Source: Actinomycetota bacterium (lineage in GTDB: Bacteria; Actinomycetota; Actinomycetes; Propionibacteriales; Nocardioidaceae). From it: a DNA stretch of 64,000 nt. Both the position numbers and the translations under genes were made by a program. The stretch spans positions 124,001-188,000 of the forward strand of contig WLJH01000002.1 of assembly GCA_009701885.1 (NCBI GenBank). Direction: 5' to 3'. Shown in pieces: positions 1-14,630 of this stretch. Under the pieces are notes generated by a model. The model made no database searches. It had not been told where the DNA came from and worked only from the letters and a program-made list of their open reading frames with translations. Within the stretch, counting starts at the first letter, position 1. Each line of letters begins with the position of its first letter.

Positions 1-1926
1 CTGGGCCACCTCAAGGGGAACGACCTGGGGCGGGCCGCGCTGCTGCTGGCTGCCGGTCCCGAGCTGCCCGACGCCGGTGACTGGCCGGCCCTGCCCGACG
101 GCGCCACGTGGGCCGTCGACGTGGTGGAGTGCAGCGCCGAGCTGCGGCCCGCGGTGTCGGCCCTGCTCGACCGGATCGCCGTCGTCGAGGACCTCGCGGC
201 CGCCCGCGCACTCGTGGCGGCGCAGCCCTCGGTCACCGCCGTCACGACCGAGGGCGACGTGCTGGGCGCGCGCTTCGTCTCCGGCGGCTCGAGCGACCAG
301 CCGAGCCTGCTCGAGATCCAGGCCGCCGTCGAGGAGGCCGAGGCCGCGCTCGCGGAGGCGGTGGCCGCGGGGGAGCGGGCCGCCTTCGAGACCAGCCGGC
401 TCGAGGCCGAGCGGCACGAGGCGACCAAGCGGGTCGACGTGGCCCTGGCCCGGCTCCACGAGTCCGACGCCACGCTGGCCGCTGTCGCCGAGGAGCTGGG
501 CCAGCACGGCTCGCAGGCCCGTGCGGCGCGGGGCGAGGCCGAGCGGCTCGAGCAGGCCATCTCCCGGGCCGAGGAGGCGCGCGAGCAGGCCGTGGCCGGG
601 CTCGCGGAGCTCGAGGAGCGGCTCGCGGCCGCGGAGCAGACGCCCGAGGAGGAGCCGGACACCGGCGTGCGCGAGGAGCTCGCGGAGGCCGCGCGCGCCG
701 CCCGCCAGGCCGAGATGGACGCCCGGCTCGCGCTGCGCACCTCCGAGGAGCGGGCCCGGGCCCTGCACGGTCGCGCCGACGGGCTGCGCCGCAGCGCCGC
801 CAAGGAGCGCGACGCCCGGGCCCAGGCCGCGGCCCGGCGCGCCCAGGTGATCCGTGAGGGGCGCGCCGCCGAGGCGGTCGCCGCCGCCACCACCTACGTC
901 CTGCACCGGCTCGAGACCTCCGTCCAAGCCGCCGCCGACGCCCGTGCCGCCGTGGAGGAGGCCCGCCGCGGTCGCGAGGAGGAGCTGCGCGAGGTCCGGG
1001 CACGCCTGCGCGAGCTCGCCAAGGAGCACGAGGAGCTGGTCTCCTCGGTCCACCGCGACGAGGTCGCGCGCACCCAGCAGCGGATGCGGATCGAGCAGCT
1101 GGAGAACCGCACCCTCGAGGAGCTCGGGCTCGAGCCCGACGCCCTGGTCGCCGACTACGGCCCCGACCAGCTCGTGCCGCTGCTCGACACGGAGGGCGCC
1201 GAGCCGGGCGCCGCCGGCGAGTCCGGCGAGGAGGGTGACGCGCCTCCGCGCACGGTGCCGTACGTCCGCGAGGAGCAGGTCAAGCGGCTCAAGGCCGCCG
1301 AGCGCGCCCTGTCGATGCTCGGCAAGGTGAACCCGCTGGCGCTGGAGGAGTTCTCGGCGCTGGAGGAGCGCCACCAGTTCCTCTCCGAGCAGCTGGAGGA
1401 CCTCCGCCGCACCCGCAAGGACCTCCTCGACATCGTCAAGGACGTCGACGACCGGGTCGAGCAGGTGTTCCGCGAGGCCTACGCCGACGTCGAGAAGGCC
1501 TTCGACGCCACCTTCGCGCGGCTCTTCCCGGGCGGCGAGGGCCGACTGGTGCTGACCGACCCCGACAACATGCTCTCCACCGGCGTCGAGGTCGAGGCCC
1601 GTCCGCCGGGCAAGAAGGTCAAGCGGCTCTCGCTGCTCTCCGGCGGCGAGCGCTCGCTGGTGGCCGTGGCGTTCCTCGTGGCCCTCTTCAAGGCCCGTCC
1701 CAGCCCCTTCTACATCCTCGACGAGGTCGAGGCGGCGCTCGACGACACCAACCTCGGCCGCCTCCTCCAGATCTACGAGGAGCTGCGGGAGAACTCCCAG
1801 CTGCTCGTCATCACCCACCAGAAGCGCACGATGGAGGTCGGCGACGCGCTCTACGGCGTCACCATGCGCGGCGACGGCGTCTCGGCCGTGATCAGCCAGC
1901 GCCTCCGCGAGCAGGAGCCGGCATGA
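1..1926 (+). CDS. smc: Chromosome partition protein SMC, C-terminal part (5' end outside window)
   Basis: SMC is the ATPase of the condensin-like complex that compacts and segregates chromosomes. The frame is open from base 1 without a start, so only the last 641 residues are present. The fragment begins in the hinge (about residues 1-100), continues with a long Glu/Ala/Arg-rich coiled coil (about 100-400), and ends with the C-terminal half of the ATPase head. The ABC signature LSGGERS starts at residue 546 and the Walker B segment FYILDEVEAALDD at residue 570. The N-terminal Walker A half lies upstream of the window. The smc-ftsY neighbourhood is common in bacteria. Apart from truncation by the window edge, nothing is odd. 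Confidence 0.96.
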   Translation: MGHLKGNDLGRAALLLAAGPELPDAGDWPALPDGATWAVDVVECSAELRPAVSALLDRIAVVEDLAAARALVAAQPSVTAVTTEGDVLGARFVSGGSSDQPSLLEIQAAVEEAEAALAEAVAAGERAAFETSRLEAERHEATKRVDVALARLHESDATLAAVAEELGQHGSQARAARGEAERLEQAISRAEEAREQAVAGLAELEERLAAAEQTPEEEPDTGVREELAEAARAARQAEMDARLALRTSEERARALHGRADGLRRSAAKERDARAQAAARRAQVIREGRAAEAVAAATTYVLHRLETSVQAAADARAAVEEARRGREEELREVRARLRELAKEHEELVSSVHRDEVARTQQRMRIEQLENRTLEELGLEPDALVADYGPDQLVPLLDTEGAEPGAAGESGEEGDAPPRTVPYVREEQVKRLKAAERALSMLGKVNPLALEEFSALEERHQFLSEQLEDLRRTRKDLLDIVKDVDDRVEQVFREAYADVEKAFDATFARLFPGGEGRLVLTDPDNMLSTGVEVEARPPGKKVKRLSLLSGGERSLVAVAFLVALFKARPSPFYILDEVEAALDDTNLGRLLQIYEELRENSQLLVITHQKRTMEVGDALYGVTMRGDGVSAVISQRLREQEPA

Positions 1927-1957
1927 GCGGCACGAGCGTCACGAGGAGGCAACGCTG

Positions 1958-2413
1958 ATGCCCCGCACCCGTCCCACCCGCGACCAGTACGTCGCCTGGC
2001 GCACCGTCACCACCCGGTGGCGTGACGACGACGCCTACGGCCACCTCAACAACGCGACGTACTACGAGCTCTTCGACACCGCGGTGAACGCCCACCTCTA
2101 CGAGGCGACCGGCGTGGACGTGCGCGGGTTGCCGCAGATCGGGGTGGTGGCCGAGACCTCCTGCCAGTACTTCGCCGAGATCGGCTTCCCGGAGCCGATC
2201 GAGATGGGCCTGGTCTGCGACAAGGTCGGCACCTCCTCGGCGATCTACCGCATCGGCCTCTTCCAGGGCCCGGGCGAGGAGGCGGCGGCCGAGGGCCGCT
2301 TCGTCCACGTGTACGTCGACAACACCGACCCCGCCCGGCCGGTCACGCCGATGCCGGACGTGATCCGCGCCGCAGTCACCCCCCTGCTGCGCGCGCCCGA
2401 CTCCTCGTCCTGA
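1958..2413 (+). CDS. Acyl-CoA thioesterase, 4HBT hotdog family
   Basis: A 151-residue single-domain hotdog-fold protein. The 4HBT-type motif DAYGHLNN (residues 25-32) supplies the usual Asp and His/Asn region, followed by the long helix beginning YYELFDTAVN. Family members hydrolyse acyl-CoA thioesters; the substrate cannot be told from sequence. The ATG at 1958 is preceded by GAGGAGG at about 1943-1949, which supports this start. It lies 31 nt downstream of smc on the same strand. The length is typical, with no truncation. Confidence 0.85.
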   Translation: MPRTRPTRDQYVAWRTVTTRWRDDDAYGHLNNATYYELFDTAVNAHLYEATGVDVRGLPQIGVVAETSCQYFAEIGFPEPIEMGLVCDKVGTSSAIYRIGLFQGPGEEAAAEGRFVHVYVDNTDPARPVTPMPDVIRAAVTPLLRAPDSSS

Positions 2414-2436
2414 CGCGACTGTGGCACGGTGGCGGC

Positions 2437-2652
2437 GTGCTCCCCATCCTGATCGCCATGCTGCTGGTCGTCCTGGTCGCGGGACTCGTCCTGTTCTACG
2501 TCGCCTTCCCGCACCGCGGGCAGAAGCCGGCCCAGGCGGAGTGGCTCGGTGAGGCCATGACCAAGGCCGTCAACCGCTTCGAGACCCTCGACGAGACCGA
2601 CGGCGACGCGGCGGTGCGCCCGCGTCCCGACGAGCCCCGCACCCACGCCTGA
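2437..2652 (+). CDS. Small single-pass membrane protein, function unknown
   Basis: A 71-residue protein with one hydrophobic segment (about residues 2-24, rich in Leu/Val), followed by a short polar cytoplasmic-type tail containing QKPAQAEWLGEAM and an acidic stretch. I do not recognise a named family. It starts with GTG 23 nt after the thioesterase stop and ends 63 nt before the ftsY start, so it could be co-transcribed with either neighbour. Coding is supported by third-position GC bias and by placement in the gap, but it is a short protein without conserved motifs. Confidence 0.6.
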   Translation: MLPILIAMLLVVLVAGLVLFYVAFPHRGQKPAQAEWLGEAMTKAVNRFETLDETDGDAAVRPRPDEPRTHA

Positions 2653-2703
2653 CCTCGCAGCCGGACCCGCTTCCCCCGTGCCCGCTCACCGGGTCGCGGG
2701 TGG

Positions 2704-2709
2704 TTGGAT
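2704..2709 (+). promoter_or_regulatory. Probable -10 element of a leaderless ftsY transcript
   Basis: TTGGAT lies exactly 6 nt before the GTG at 2716, the spacing expected when transcription begins at the start codon. The same spacing recurs at ffh, lepB, xerC and others here. It favours GTG 2716 over the in-frame TTG at 2704 as the ftsY start. Confidence 0.45.
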
Positions 2710-2715
2710 GAGCCG

Positions 2716-3861
2716 GTGGACTCGCTCGCCCTGTTGATCCTGCTCATCGCCGTCGTCGGCATCGCCCTGGTGGCGCTGGTCGCCGGACTGGTCGTCTCCG
2801 GGCGTCGCAAGCCGGCGCCGCTGCCGGAGACCCGGGTCACGCACGAGGCCGAGGACGTCCTCGCGCCGCCCGACGAGCAGCCCGCCTCCACGGACGTCGG
2901 GGTCGACACCTCCCTCGAGGCGCCCGCGGCCCCGGTGCTGGAGAAGCCCGAGGGCACCGCCTCGCGGCTCGTGCGGCTGCGTCAGCGCCTGGCCGGCTCC
3001 CAGGGCGCCTTGGGCCGAGGCCTGCTCGCGCTGCTCTCGCGCGACAAGCTCGACGAGGACACCTGGGAGTCGATCGAGGACACCCTTCTCACCGCCGACA
3101 TCGGCGTGGCGCCCACCCAGGAGCTGGTGGAGCGGCTGCGGACGCGGCTGCGGGTCGAGGGCGAGGGCGACGCCCGCTCGATCCTGCGCGAGGAGCTCGT
3201 GGCGCTGGTCGGCCCCGACATGGACCGCCGCCTGCAGGTGACCGGCACCGACGGCCGGCCCGGCGTGGTGCTGGTGGTCGGTGTCAACGGCGCCGGCAAG
3301 ACCACCACCGTCGGCAAGGTCGCGCGCATCCTCGTCGCCGAGGACCTCCGGGTCGTTCTGGGCGCCGCCGACACCTTCCGGGCCGCCGCCGTCGACCAGC
3401 TGGCGACCTGGGGCGAGCGCGTGGGTGTCGAGGTGGTGCGCGGCGAGGAGGCTGCGGACCCCGCGAGCGTGGCGTTCCGGGCGGTCGAGAGCGGCACCAC
3501 CGCCGGCGTCGACACCGTCATCGTCGACACCGCCGGCCGCCTGCAGAACAAGCAGGGCCTCATGGACGAGCTCGGCAAGGTCAAGCGGGTCATCGAGAAG
3601 CAGGCGCCGGTCACCGAGGTCCTGCTCGTCCTCGACGCGACGACGGGGCAGAACGGCCTGATCCAGGCTCGGGTCTTCTCCGAGGCCGTGGCGGTGACCG
3701 GGATCGTGCTGACCAAGCTCGACGGCTCGGCCAAGGGCGGCATCGTCGTCCAGGTCCAGCGCGAGCTCGGCGTCCCGGTCAAGCTCGTCGGCCTGGGCGA
3801 AGGTCCCGACGACCTCGCCCCCTTCGACGCCGGCGCCTTCGTCGACGCGCTGCTGGGCTGA
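2716..3861 (+). CDS. ftsY: Signal recognition particle receptor FtsY
   Basis: FtsY is the membrane-associated GTPase that receives SRP-ribosome complexes and hands them to the translocon. The 381-residue protein begins with a transmembrane anchor (about residues 3-26), as in actinobacterial FtsY, then a short acidic linker and the N and G domains. The G1 P-loop GVNGAGKTTT starts near residue 188; DTAGRLQNK and TKLDGSAKGG follow. A TTG at 2704 is an alternative start adding four residues, but the -10-like hexamer placement favours 2716. Its partner Ffh is encoded at 8523. Nothing is missing. Confidence 0.95.
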   Translation: MDSLALLILLIAVVGIALVALVAGLVVSGRRKPAPLPETRVTHEAEDVLAPPDEQPASTDVGVDTSLEAPAAPVLEKPEGTASRLVRLRQRLAGSQGALGRGLLALLSRDKLDEDTWESIEDTLLTADIGVAPTQELVERLRTRLRVEGEGDARSILREELVALVGPDMDRRLQVTGTDGRPGVVLVVGVNGAGKTTTVGKVARILVAEDLRVVLGAADTFRAAAVDQLATWGERVGVEVVRGEEAADPASVAFRAVESGTTAGVDTVIVDTAGRLQNKQGLMDELGKVKRVIEKQAPVTEVLLVLDATTGQNGLIQARVFSEAVAVTGIVLTKLDGSAKGGIVVQVQRELGVPVKLVGLGEGPDDLAPFDAGAFVDALLG

Positions 3862-3865
3862 GCCG

Positions 3866-3962
3866 GAAACGCACTCGTAACACTCGGCCCAGACCTGTTT
3901 CGTGAACGAAACACGGGCGGGCTGGTGAGGAAACCTGCGCGCTGGAAGGTCGTCCACGAAAC
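3866..3962 (+). promoter_or_regulatory. amtB upstream region with GlnR-like elements
   Basis: The 175-nt ftsY-amtB gap contains GAAAC-n6-GTAAC (3866-3881), GTTTC-n6-GAAAC (3897-3912, also a perfect 7-bp dyad), a further GAAAC exactly 22 nt after the last one (3930-3934), and one more at 3958-3962. The actinobacterial GlnR consensus is built from gTnAC and GAAAC half-sites at 11-nt steps, so the spacing fits. That GlnR binds here is inference from motif and context (amt, PII and glnD downstream). Confidence 0.5.
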
Positions 3963-3996
3963 GGGGCGGACCTCCACCTGACAGCGCTGTCGGTAG

Positions 3997-8492
<4,496 letters not shown>

Positions 8493-8510
8493 GCACCCGC
8501 GGCACGTCGT

Positions 8511-8516
8511 TAGGCT
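8511..8516 (+). promoter_or_regulatory. -10 element of a leaderless ffh transcript
   Basis: TAGGCT fits TANNNT and lies exactly 6 nt upstream of the ffh GTG at 8523. No Shine-Dalgarno sequence is seen in between, so a leaderless mRNA is likely. Confidence 0.55.
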
Positions 8517-8522
8517 GGGCGG

Positions 8523-10097
<1,575 letters not shown>

Positions 10098-10176
10098 GCG
10101 AGCAGCCGGGGGAGCGGAGCGATCCCGGCGTCGCGAGCGAAGGTCGAGCAGGCGCCACGCCCGAGCCTGCGAGGGC

Positions 10177-10590
10177 GTGACGCGCGGGTCGAGACCCGGT
10201 GAGACGAAAGGCAAGCCCATCCCCTCCACGCTGGTCGTCGACGCCGCCAACGTCGTGGGCGCCCGGCCCGACGGCTGGTGGAAGGACCGCGCCGGAGCGG
10301 CGCGGCGCCTGCACGAGGAGCTGCTGGTCGCGGACGTCCCCGGGGACGAGGTCGTGCTGGTCCTCGAGGGCGGCGCGAAGGCCGGGGTGAAGCCCGGTCG
10401 GGACGCGCACGTGCGCACCGTCCACGCGCCGAGGGACGGCGACTCCGCGATCCTGGCCGAGGCCCGCCGTGCGGCCGAGCAGGGCCGCCAGGTCACCGTC
10501 GTGACGGCCGACCGGGCGCTCGCGGCCAACGTCGGCGGCGTCGGCGCCCGGGTCGTCGGGCCCTCCTGGCTGCTGGACCGCCTGGCCTGA
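10177..10590 (+). CDS. NYN/PIN-like domain protein
   Basis: A 137-residue protein whose first conserved block is TLVVDAANVVGARPDGWW, with Asp22 and the D-x-N-V pattern of NYN/PIN-type nuclease folds; a second acidic block (DGDSAILAEARRA) and VVTADRALAANV follow, matching the alternating strands and acidic residues of that fold. A role in RNA cleavage is known for some relatives; here it is inference. It sits 79 nt after ffh on the same strand. The first 15 residues look non-conserved, so the true start may be later than GTG 10177. Homologues are often mislabelled as NTP pyrophosphohydrolase. Confidence 0.65.
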   Translation: MTRGSRPGETKGKPIPSTLVVDAANVVGARPDGWWKDRAGAARRLHEELLVADVPGDEVVLVLEGGAKAGVKPGRDAHVRTVHAPRDGDSAILAEARRAAEQGRQVTVVTADRALAANVGGVGARVVGPSWLLDRLA

Positions 10591-10675
10591 GCCGCGCGAG
10601 GAACCCGAGCGCCTCGGGCGTGTCCCTCGGCTCCATGGCCTGCTGCGCGGCGGCCGAGAGTCGAGGAACACGCCC

Positions 10676-10681
10676 TAAGGT
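10676..10681 (+). promoter_or_regulatory. -10 element of a leaderless amidohydrolase transcript
   Basis: TAAGGT (TANNNT) lies exactly 6 nt before ATG 10688, with no ribosome binding site between them. Confidence 0.55.
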
Positions 10682-10687
10682 CGTCGC

Positions 10688-11773
10688 ATGACGACTCTCA
10701 GGTTCTCGGGTCCGGTGCTGTCCGGGGCGGGGGAGGAGCACCGCGACCTCTACGTCGTGGACGGCCGCATCACCTTCGAGCCCCAGCCCGGCGCCGAGAC
10801 CATCGCCACCGGCTGGATCGTCCCCGGCCTGGTCGACGCCCACAACCATCTCGGGCTCGAGGACGGCGGAGCGATCTCCGAGGAGGAGACGCTCGCCCAG
10901 GCACTCGCCGACCGCGACTCCGGCGCCCTGCTGCTGCGCGACTGCGGCTCGCCCACCGACACGCGGTGGGTCCAGGAGCGCGAGGATCTCCCGCGGCTCA
11001 TCCGCGCCGGGCGGCACCTGGCGCGGACCCGACGCTACATCCGCAACTTCGCCCACGAGGTCGAGCCCGAGCAGCTGCCGGCGTACGTCGCCCAGGAAGC
11101 GCGCAACGGCGACGGCTGGGTCAAGCTCGTCGGCGACTGGATCAGCCGCGACACCGGCGACCTCGAGCCCTCGTTCCCGGTCGAGACCTTCGCCGCCGCG
11201 ATCGACGCCGCCCACGCCGAGGGTGCCAAGGTCACCGCGCACTGCTTCGGCCGCGACGTGCTCCAGGGGCTGCTCGACGCCGGCATCGACTGCCTTGAGC
11301 ACGGCACCGGGCTCTCGGTCGACCAGGTCGAGCAGATGGCCCGCCAGGGTGTCGCGCTCGTCCCGACGGTCCAGCAGACCGGCAAGTTCCCGGAGTTCGC
11401 CTCCGCCGGGCGCGAGAAGTTCCCGGCGTACGCCGCCACGATGGACTCCCTGGCCGCCCACCGCCGCGAGGCGGTGATGTCGGCCCACGAGGCGGGCGTC
11501 GCCCTGTTCGTCGGCTCCGACGGGGGCGGGACCGGGCGCCACGGCTACCTGTGGGAGGAGGCGCGGGCGATGCACGAGATGGGCATCCCCGCCGCCGACG
11601 TCCTCGCCGCCGCCACCTGGCGGGGCCGGGAGTGGCTGGGCTTCGCCGGTCTCGAGGAGGGCGCCGAGGCCGACCTGGTCGTGCTCGACCGCGACCCGCG
11701 CGCCGACCTCTCCGTGCTGGCCGAGCCGACGTGCGTGGTGCTGCGGGGTCAGGTCGTGGGCGGACCCGCCTGA
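10688..11773 (+). CDS. Amidohydrolase family metal-dependent hydrolase
   Basis: A 361-residue amidohydrolase-superfamily enzyme with the full set of metal ligands: His52 and His54 in VDAHNHLG, Lys146 in GWVKLVGDW (the position of the bridging carbamylated lysine), His185 in TAHCFG, His205 in LEHGTG and Asp278 in VGSDGG. Family members cleave amides, imides or related C-N bonds, and this arrangement resembles imidazolonepropionase/prolidase-like members. The substrate is not identifiable. It has its own probable leaderless promoter, and its 3' end overlaps the convergent membrane-protein gene by 25 nt. Confidence 0.85.
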   Translation: MTTLRFSGPVLSGAGEEHRDLYVVDGRITFEPQPGAETIATGWIVPGLVDAHNHLGLEDGGAISEEETLAQALADRDSGALLLRDCGSPTDTRWVQEREDLPRLIRAGRHLARTRRYIRNFAHEVEPEQLPAYVAQEARNGDGWVKLVGDWISRDTGDLEPSFPVETFAAAIDAAHAEGAKVTAHCFGRDVLQGLLDAGIDCLEHGTGLSVDQVEQMARQGVALVPTVQQTGKFPEFASAGREKFPAYAATMDSLAAHRREAVMSAHEAGVALFVGSDGGGTGRHGYLWEEARAMHEMGIPAADVLAAATWRGREWLGFAGLEEGAEADLVVLDRDPRADLSVLAEPTCVVLRGQVVGGPA

Positions 11774-12294
11774 GGCACCTCCGGGGGTCGGCTGCCGGCC
11801 GCGACCCCGCGCACGAGCGTCACGAGGAGCACGATCCCGCCGGCCAGGACCAGCACCGCGGCCAGCCCGATCGTGGCGAGCAGCTGCCCGACGAGGCCGA
11901 GCCCCTCGATCCGGGGACCGATCTCCACGGCGTCGCGGTCCGTGGCGCCGGCCGCGGAGCAGGTCACCTCGACCTCGGCCTGCGGGGCGTCGAAGACCCA
12001 CTCCGCCTGCCAGGGCCCGGCGGACCCGGACGAGCGGGTGAAGCTGCCGCCCACCGGGCGCAGCGGCAGCGGGGTGCCGTCCGCCTCGACCTCGCACGTC
12101 GGCGGCCGGACCGAGGAGTCGACCCACACGAAGTGCTCGCCGGCACCGACGTCGACCACGTGCGGCTGCCCGTCCAGGGGCACCGTGGCCTCGATGTCGA
12201 AGAAGCCGCGGAAGGCGAGCACCAGGCCCACCACCCCCACCACCACGCCGAGCGCGAGCAGGACGCCTCCGAGGACCAGCCGTCGTACGAGCAT
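11749..12294 (-). CDS. Two-helix membrane protein with extracytoplasmic domain, unknown function
   Basis: A 181-residue protein with a transmembrane segment at each end. The first (about residues 5-30, RLVLGGVLLALGVVVG) is followed by an exported domain of about 100 residues containing two Cys (in PPTCEVEADG and VEVTCSAAG) that could form a disulphide. The second (about 138-162) is followed by a short cytoplasmic tail. I recognise no named family. The start is set at the ATG complementary to 12292-12294, because residues encoded upstream look non-coding. It is convergent with the amidohydrolase and divergent from rpsP. Confidence 0.65.
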   Translation of the reverse strand: MLVRRLVLGGVLLALGVVVGVVGLVLAFRGFFDIEATVPLDGQPHVVDVGAGEHFVWVDSSVRPPTCEVEADGTPLPLRPVGGSFTRSSGSAGPWQAEWVFDAPQAEVEVTCSAAGATDRDAVEIGPRIEGLGLVGQLLATIGLAAVLVLAGGIVLLVTLVRGVAAGSRPPEVPQAGPPTT

Positions 12295-12474
12295 GGTGGC
12301 AGTCTGGCCGATTTCGGGGCCCGGGGCGGGTCTGGCATCATCTACGGCTGAGTCCTGCCCGGTGGGAACCCTCTCAGTCCCGCCCGAGGCAGAGCCCTCG
12401 AGGAGCACCAGCCCGGTCCCCACCTGGTCGGCGTGCGCCTCACCACCTTCCACCATCGAGGAGACACCACAACC

Positions 12475-12984
12475 GTGGCCGTCAAGATCCGCTTGAAGCG
12501 CCTGGGCAAGATCCGGGTGCCGCAGTACCGCATCGTCGTCGTCGACTCGCGCAAGAAGCGCGACGGCAAGGTGATCGAGGAGATCGGCAAGTACCACCCC
12601 AAGGAGGACCCGTCGTACATCGACGTCGTCTCCGACCGGGCGCAGTACTGGCTCGGTGTGGGCGCGCAGCCCTCCGACGCCGTGGCCGTGCTCCTCAAGA
12701 TCACCGGCGACTGGCAGAAGTTCAAGGGCCTCGACGGCACCGAGGGCACCCTGAAGGTCAAGGAGCCCAAGGCCGACAAGCTCGAGATCTTCAACCAGGC
12801 TCTCAAGGAGGCCGACGGCGACGCCGCCGCGGCCACCACGAAGAAGGCCAAGAAGGCCGAGCCCAAGGCCGAGGAGCCCGCCGCCGAGGAGCCGAAGGCC
12901 GAGGAGGTCGCTGAGGCCCCCGCCGCCGAGGACGCCCCGGCCGCCGAGGCGACCGAGGCCGGCGACGAGAAGACCGAGGCCTGA
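12475..12984 (+). CDS. rpsP: 30S ribosomal protein bS16
   Basis: A 30S subunit protein needed for assembly. Residues 1 to about 85 are the standard bS16 domain, beginning [19 protein letters not shown]. The remaining 80 or so residues are an Ala/Glu/Lys-rich low-complexity tail ([18 protein letters not shown] and similar), making 169 residues against about 80-90 in E. coli. Such tails are frequent in actinobacterial bS16. GTG 12475 follows GAGGAGA (12458-12464). It heads the block with khpA 5 nt downstream. Confidence 0.96.
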   Translation: MAVKIRLKRLGKIRVPQYRIVVVDSRKKRDGKVIEEIGKYHPKEDPSYIDVVSDRAQYWLGVGAQPSDAVAVLLKITGDWQKFKGLDGTEGTLKVKEPKADKLEIFNQALKEADGDAAAATTKKAKKAEPKAEEPAAEEPKAEEVAEAPAAEDAPAAEATEAGDEKTEA

Positions 12985-12989
12985 GCGAC

Positions 12990-13232
12990 ATGCTCGCCGA
13001 GGCGCTGGAGCACCTGGTGCGCGGCATCGTCGACAACCCCGACGAGGTCAGCGTGCGCGACAAGACGCTGCGTCGTGGCTCCGTGCTCGAGGTCCGGGTC
13101 CACCCCGACGACCTCGGCAAGGTGATCGGCCGGGGCGGTCGCACCGCGAGCGCCTTCCGCACCGTGGTCAGCGCGCTGGCCGGTCGTGACGGCGCCCGGG
13201 TCGACTTCGTCGACGTGGACCGTCGTCGCTGA
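12990..13232 (+). CDS. khpA: KH-domain RNA-binding protein KhpA
   Basis: An 80-residue protein consisting of one KH domain with the GxxG loop in GKVIGRGGRTA. KhpA homologues bind RNA together with KhpB/EloR and affect cell elongation in Firmicutes; in actinobacteria the gene constantly follows rpsP. It starts 5 nt after the rpsP stop and is presumably co-transcribed. A strong hairpin follows its stop. Confidence 0.93.
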   Translation: MLAEALEHLVRGIVDNPDEVSVRDKTLRRGSVLEVRVHPDDLGKVIGRGGRTASAFRTVVSALAGRDGARVDFVDVDRRR

Positions 13233-13255
13233 ACCGCAGCACCCAGCAGCACCGC

Positions 13256-13291
13256 ACGCCGACCCGTCAGAGCGATCTGGCGGGTCGGCGT
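13256..13291 (+). terminator. Intrinsic-terminator-like hairpin after khpA
   Basis: Sixteen paired bases (13256-13271 with 13276-13291, one T-G wobble) close on a GCGA tetraloop of the stable GNRA class. It is followed by CGTTCTAC, a weak U-tract. It separates rpsP-khpA from rimM. Confidence 0.7.
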
Positions 13292-13341
13292 CGTTCTACC
13301 CCCAGTCGCAGCAGGACAGTCGCATCAGGAAGGGAGTGCCC

Positions 13342-13890
13342 GTGGAGGGCATCGAGGTCGTCGTCGGACGGATCGGCAAGCCGCACGGCATCCGTGGCGA
13401 GGTCACCGTCGACGTGCGCAGCGACGAGCCCGAGCGGCGCTTCGCGGTCGGCGCTCGCCTGCGGGCAGAGGCCCCGCGGGGGGCGGCCGGCGTCCCGGCG
13501 TACCTCACCGTCGCGCGCACGCGCTGGCACCAGGGCGTGCTGCTGGCCGGCTTCGAGGAGGCCGCTGACCGCACCGCCGCCGAGGGCCTGCGCGGCACCG
13601 TCCTGCACGTGACCCTCGACCCCGACGAGGTGCCGGCGGACCCCGAGGAGTTCTACGACCACCAGCTGGTCGGTCTGGCCGTCCACGACCTCGACGGCGC
13701 CGTCATCGGCACGGTGTCCGGCGTGGTGCACGGTGGCGCCCAGGACCTGCTGCAGGTCGAGGCCACCGACGGCCGGGACACGCTGGTGCCCTTCGTCGCG
13801 GCCCTGGTGCCCGAGGTCGACGTCGCGGGCGGCCGGGTCGTCGTCGCCGACCGGCCCGGGCTCGTCACGCCGCTGCCCGAGGACGACTGA
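13342..13890 (+). CDS. rimM: Ribosome maturation factor RimM
   Basis: RimM binds uS19 and assists maturation of the 30S head. The 182-residue protein has the N-terminal beta-barrel with [16 protein letters not shown] and the C-terminal PRC-barrel with [12 protein letters not shown] and [15 protein letters not shown]. Two in-frame GTG codons (13336, 13342) are possible. AGGAAGGGA ends at 13335, directly against the first and at proper distance from the second, so 13342 is preferred. It sits between the khpA terminator-like hairpin and trmD. Confidence 0.94.
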   Translation: MEGIEVVVGRIGKPHGIRGEVTVDVRSDEPERRFAVGARLRAEAPRGAAGVPAYLTVARTRWHQGVLLAGFEEAADRTAAEGLRGTVLHVTLDPDEVPADPEEFYDHQLVGLAVHDLDGAVIGTVSGVVHGGAQDLLQVEATDGRDTLVPFVAALVPEVDVAGGRVVVADRPGLVTPLPEDD

Positions 13891-13904
13891 GCCGGGTGGT
13901 GGGC

Positions 13905-14609
13905 ATGCGGCTCGACTACGTCACGATCTTCCCCGAGTACCTCGACGCGCTCGGTGTCTCGCTGCCCGGCAAGGCGGTCGAGAAGGGGCTGCTCGAGCTG
14001 CACGTGCACGACCTGCGCACCTGGACCACCGACCGGCACCGCACCGTCGACGACACGCCGTACGGCGGCGGGGCCGGCATGGTGCTCAAGCCCGAGCCGT
14101 TCGGGGAGGCGCTGGACGAGCTGGGCGTGGACGGCGCGACCGTGGTCGTGCCGACCCCCGCAGGTCGGCCCTTCACGCAGGCGATGGCCCGCGACCTGGC
14201 CACCCGCGAGCGGCTGGTCTTCCTGTGCGGTCGCTACGAGGGCATCGACCAGCGGGTGCTCGACCACGTCGCCGAGCGCGCCGAGCTGGTCGAGGTCTCC
14301 CTGGGCGACTACGTCCTCAACGGCGGGGAGGTCGCCGCCCTGGCGATCACCGAGGCCGTCGTGCGGCTGCTGCCGGGCTTCATGGGCAACGCCGCCTCCC
14401 TGGTCGAGGAGTCGCACGAGGCCGGGTTGCTCGAGCACCCCGTCTACACCAAGCCCGCCTCCTGGCGCGGCCACGAGGTGCCCGAGGTCCTGCTCTCGGG
14501 CAACCACGGGGCGATCGCCGCCTGGCGGCACGAGCAGGCGGTACGCCGGACCGTCGAGCGCCGTCCCGACATGCTCGCTCCCGAGGACCGCCCCGAGGAC
14601 CTCGCCTGA
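13905..14609 (+). CDS. trmD: tRNA (guanine-N1)-methyltransferase TrmD
   Basis: TrmD methylates G37 of tRNAs with SAM, preventing frameshifting. It is a SPOUT-class trefoil-knot enzyme, 234 residues from ATG 13905 ([13 protein letters not shown]). An in-frame GTG at 13896 would add MVG; the ATG matches the family start better. Knot motifs are present: [14 protein letters not shown] and [11 protein letters not shown] with the catalytic Asp region. It is followed by rplS after a 198-nt structured leader. Confidence 0.95.
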   Translation: MRLDYVTIFPEYLDALGVSLPGKAVEKGLLELHVHDLRTWTTDRHRTVDDTPYGGGAGMVLKPEPFGEALDELGVDGATVVVPTPAGRPFTQAMARDLATRERLVFLCGRYEGIDQRVLDHVAERAELVEVSLGDYVLNGGEVAALAITEAVVRLLPGFMGNAASLVEESHEAGLLEHPVYTKPASWRGHEVPEVLLSGNHGAIAAWRHEQAVRRTVERRPDMLAPEDRPEDLA

Positions 14610-14630
14610 GATTTCCGGGGCTCCTGCCCG

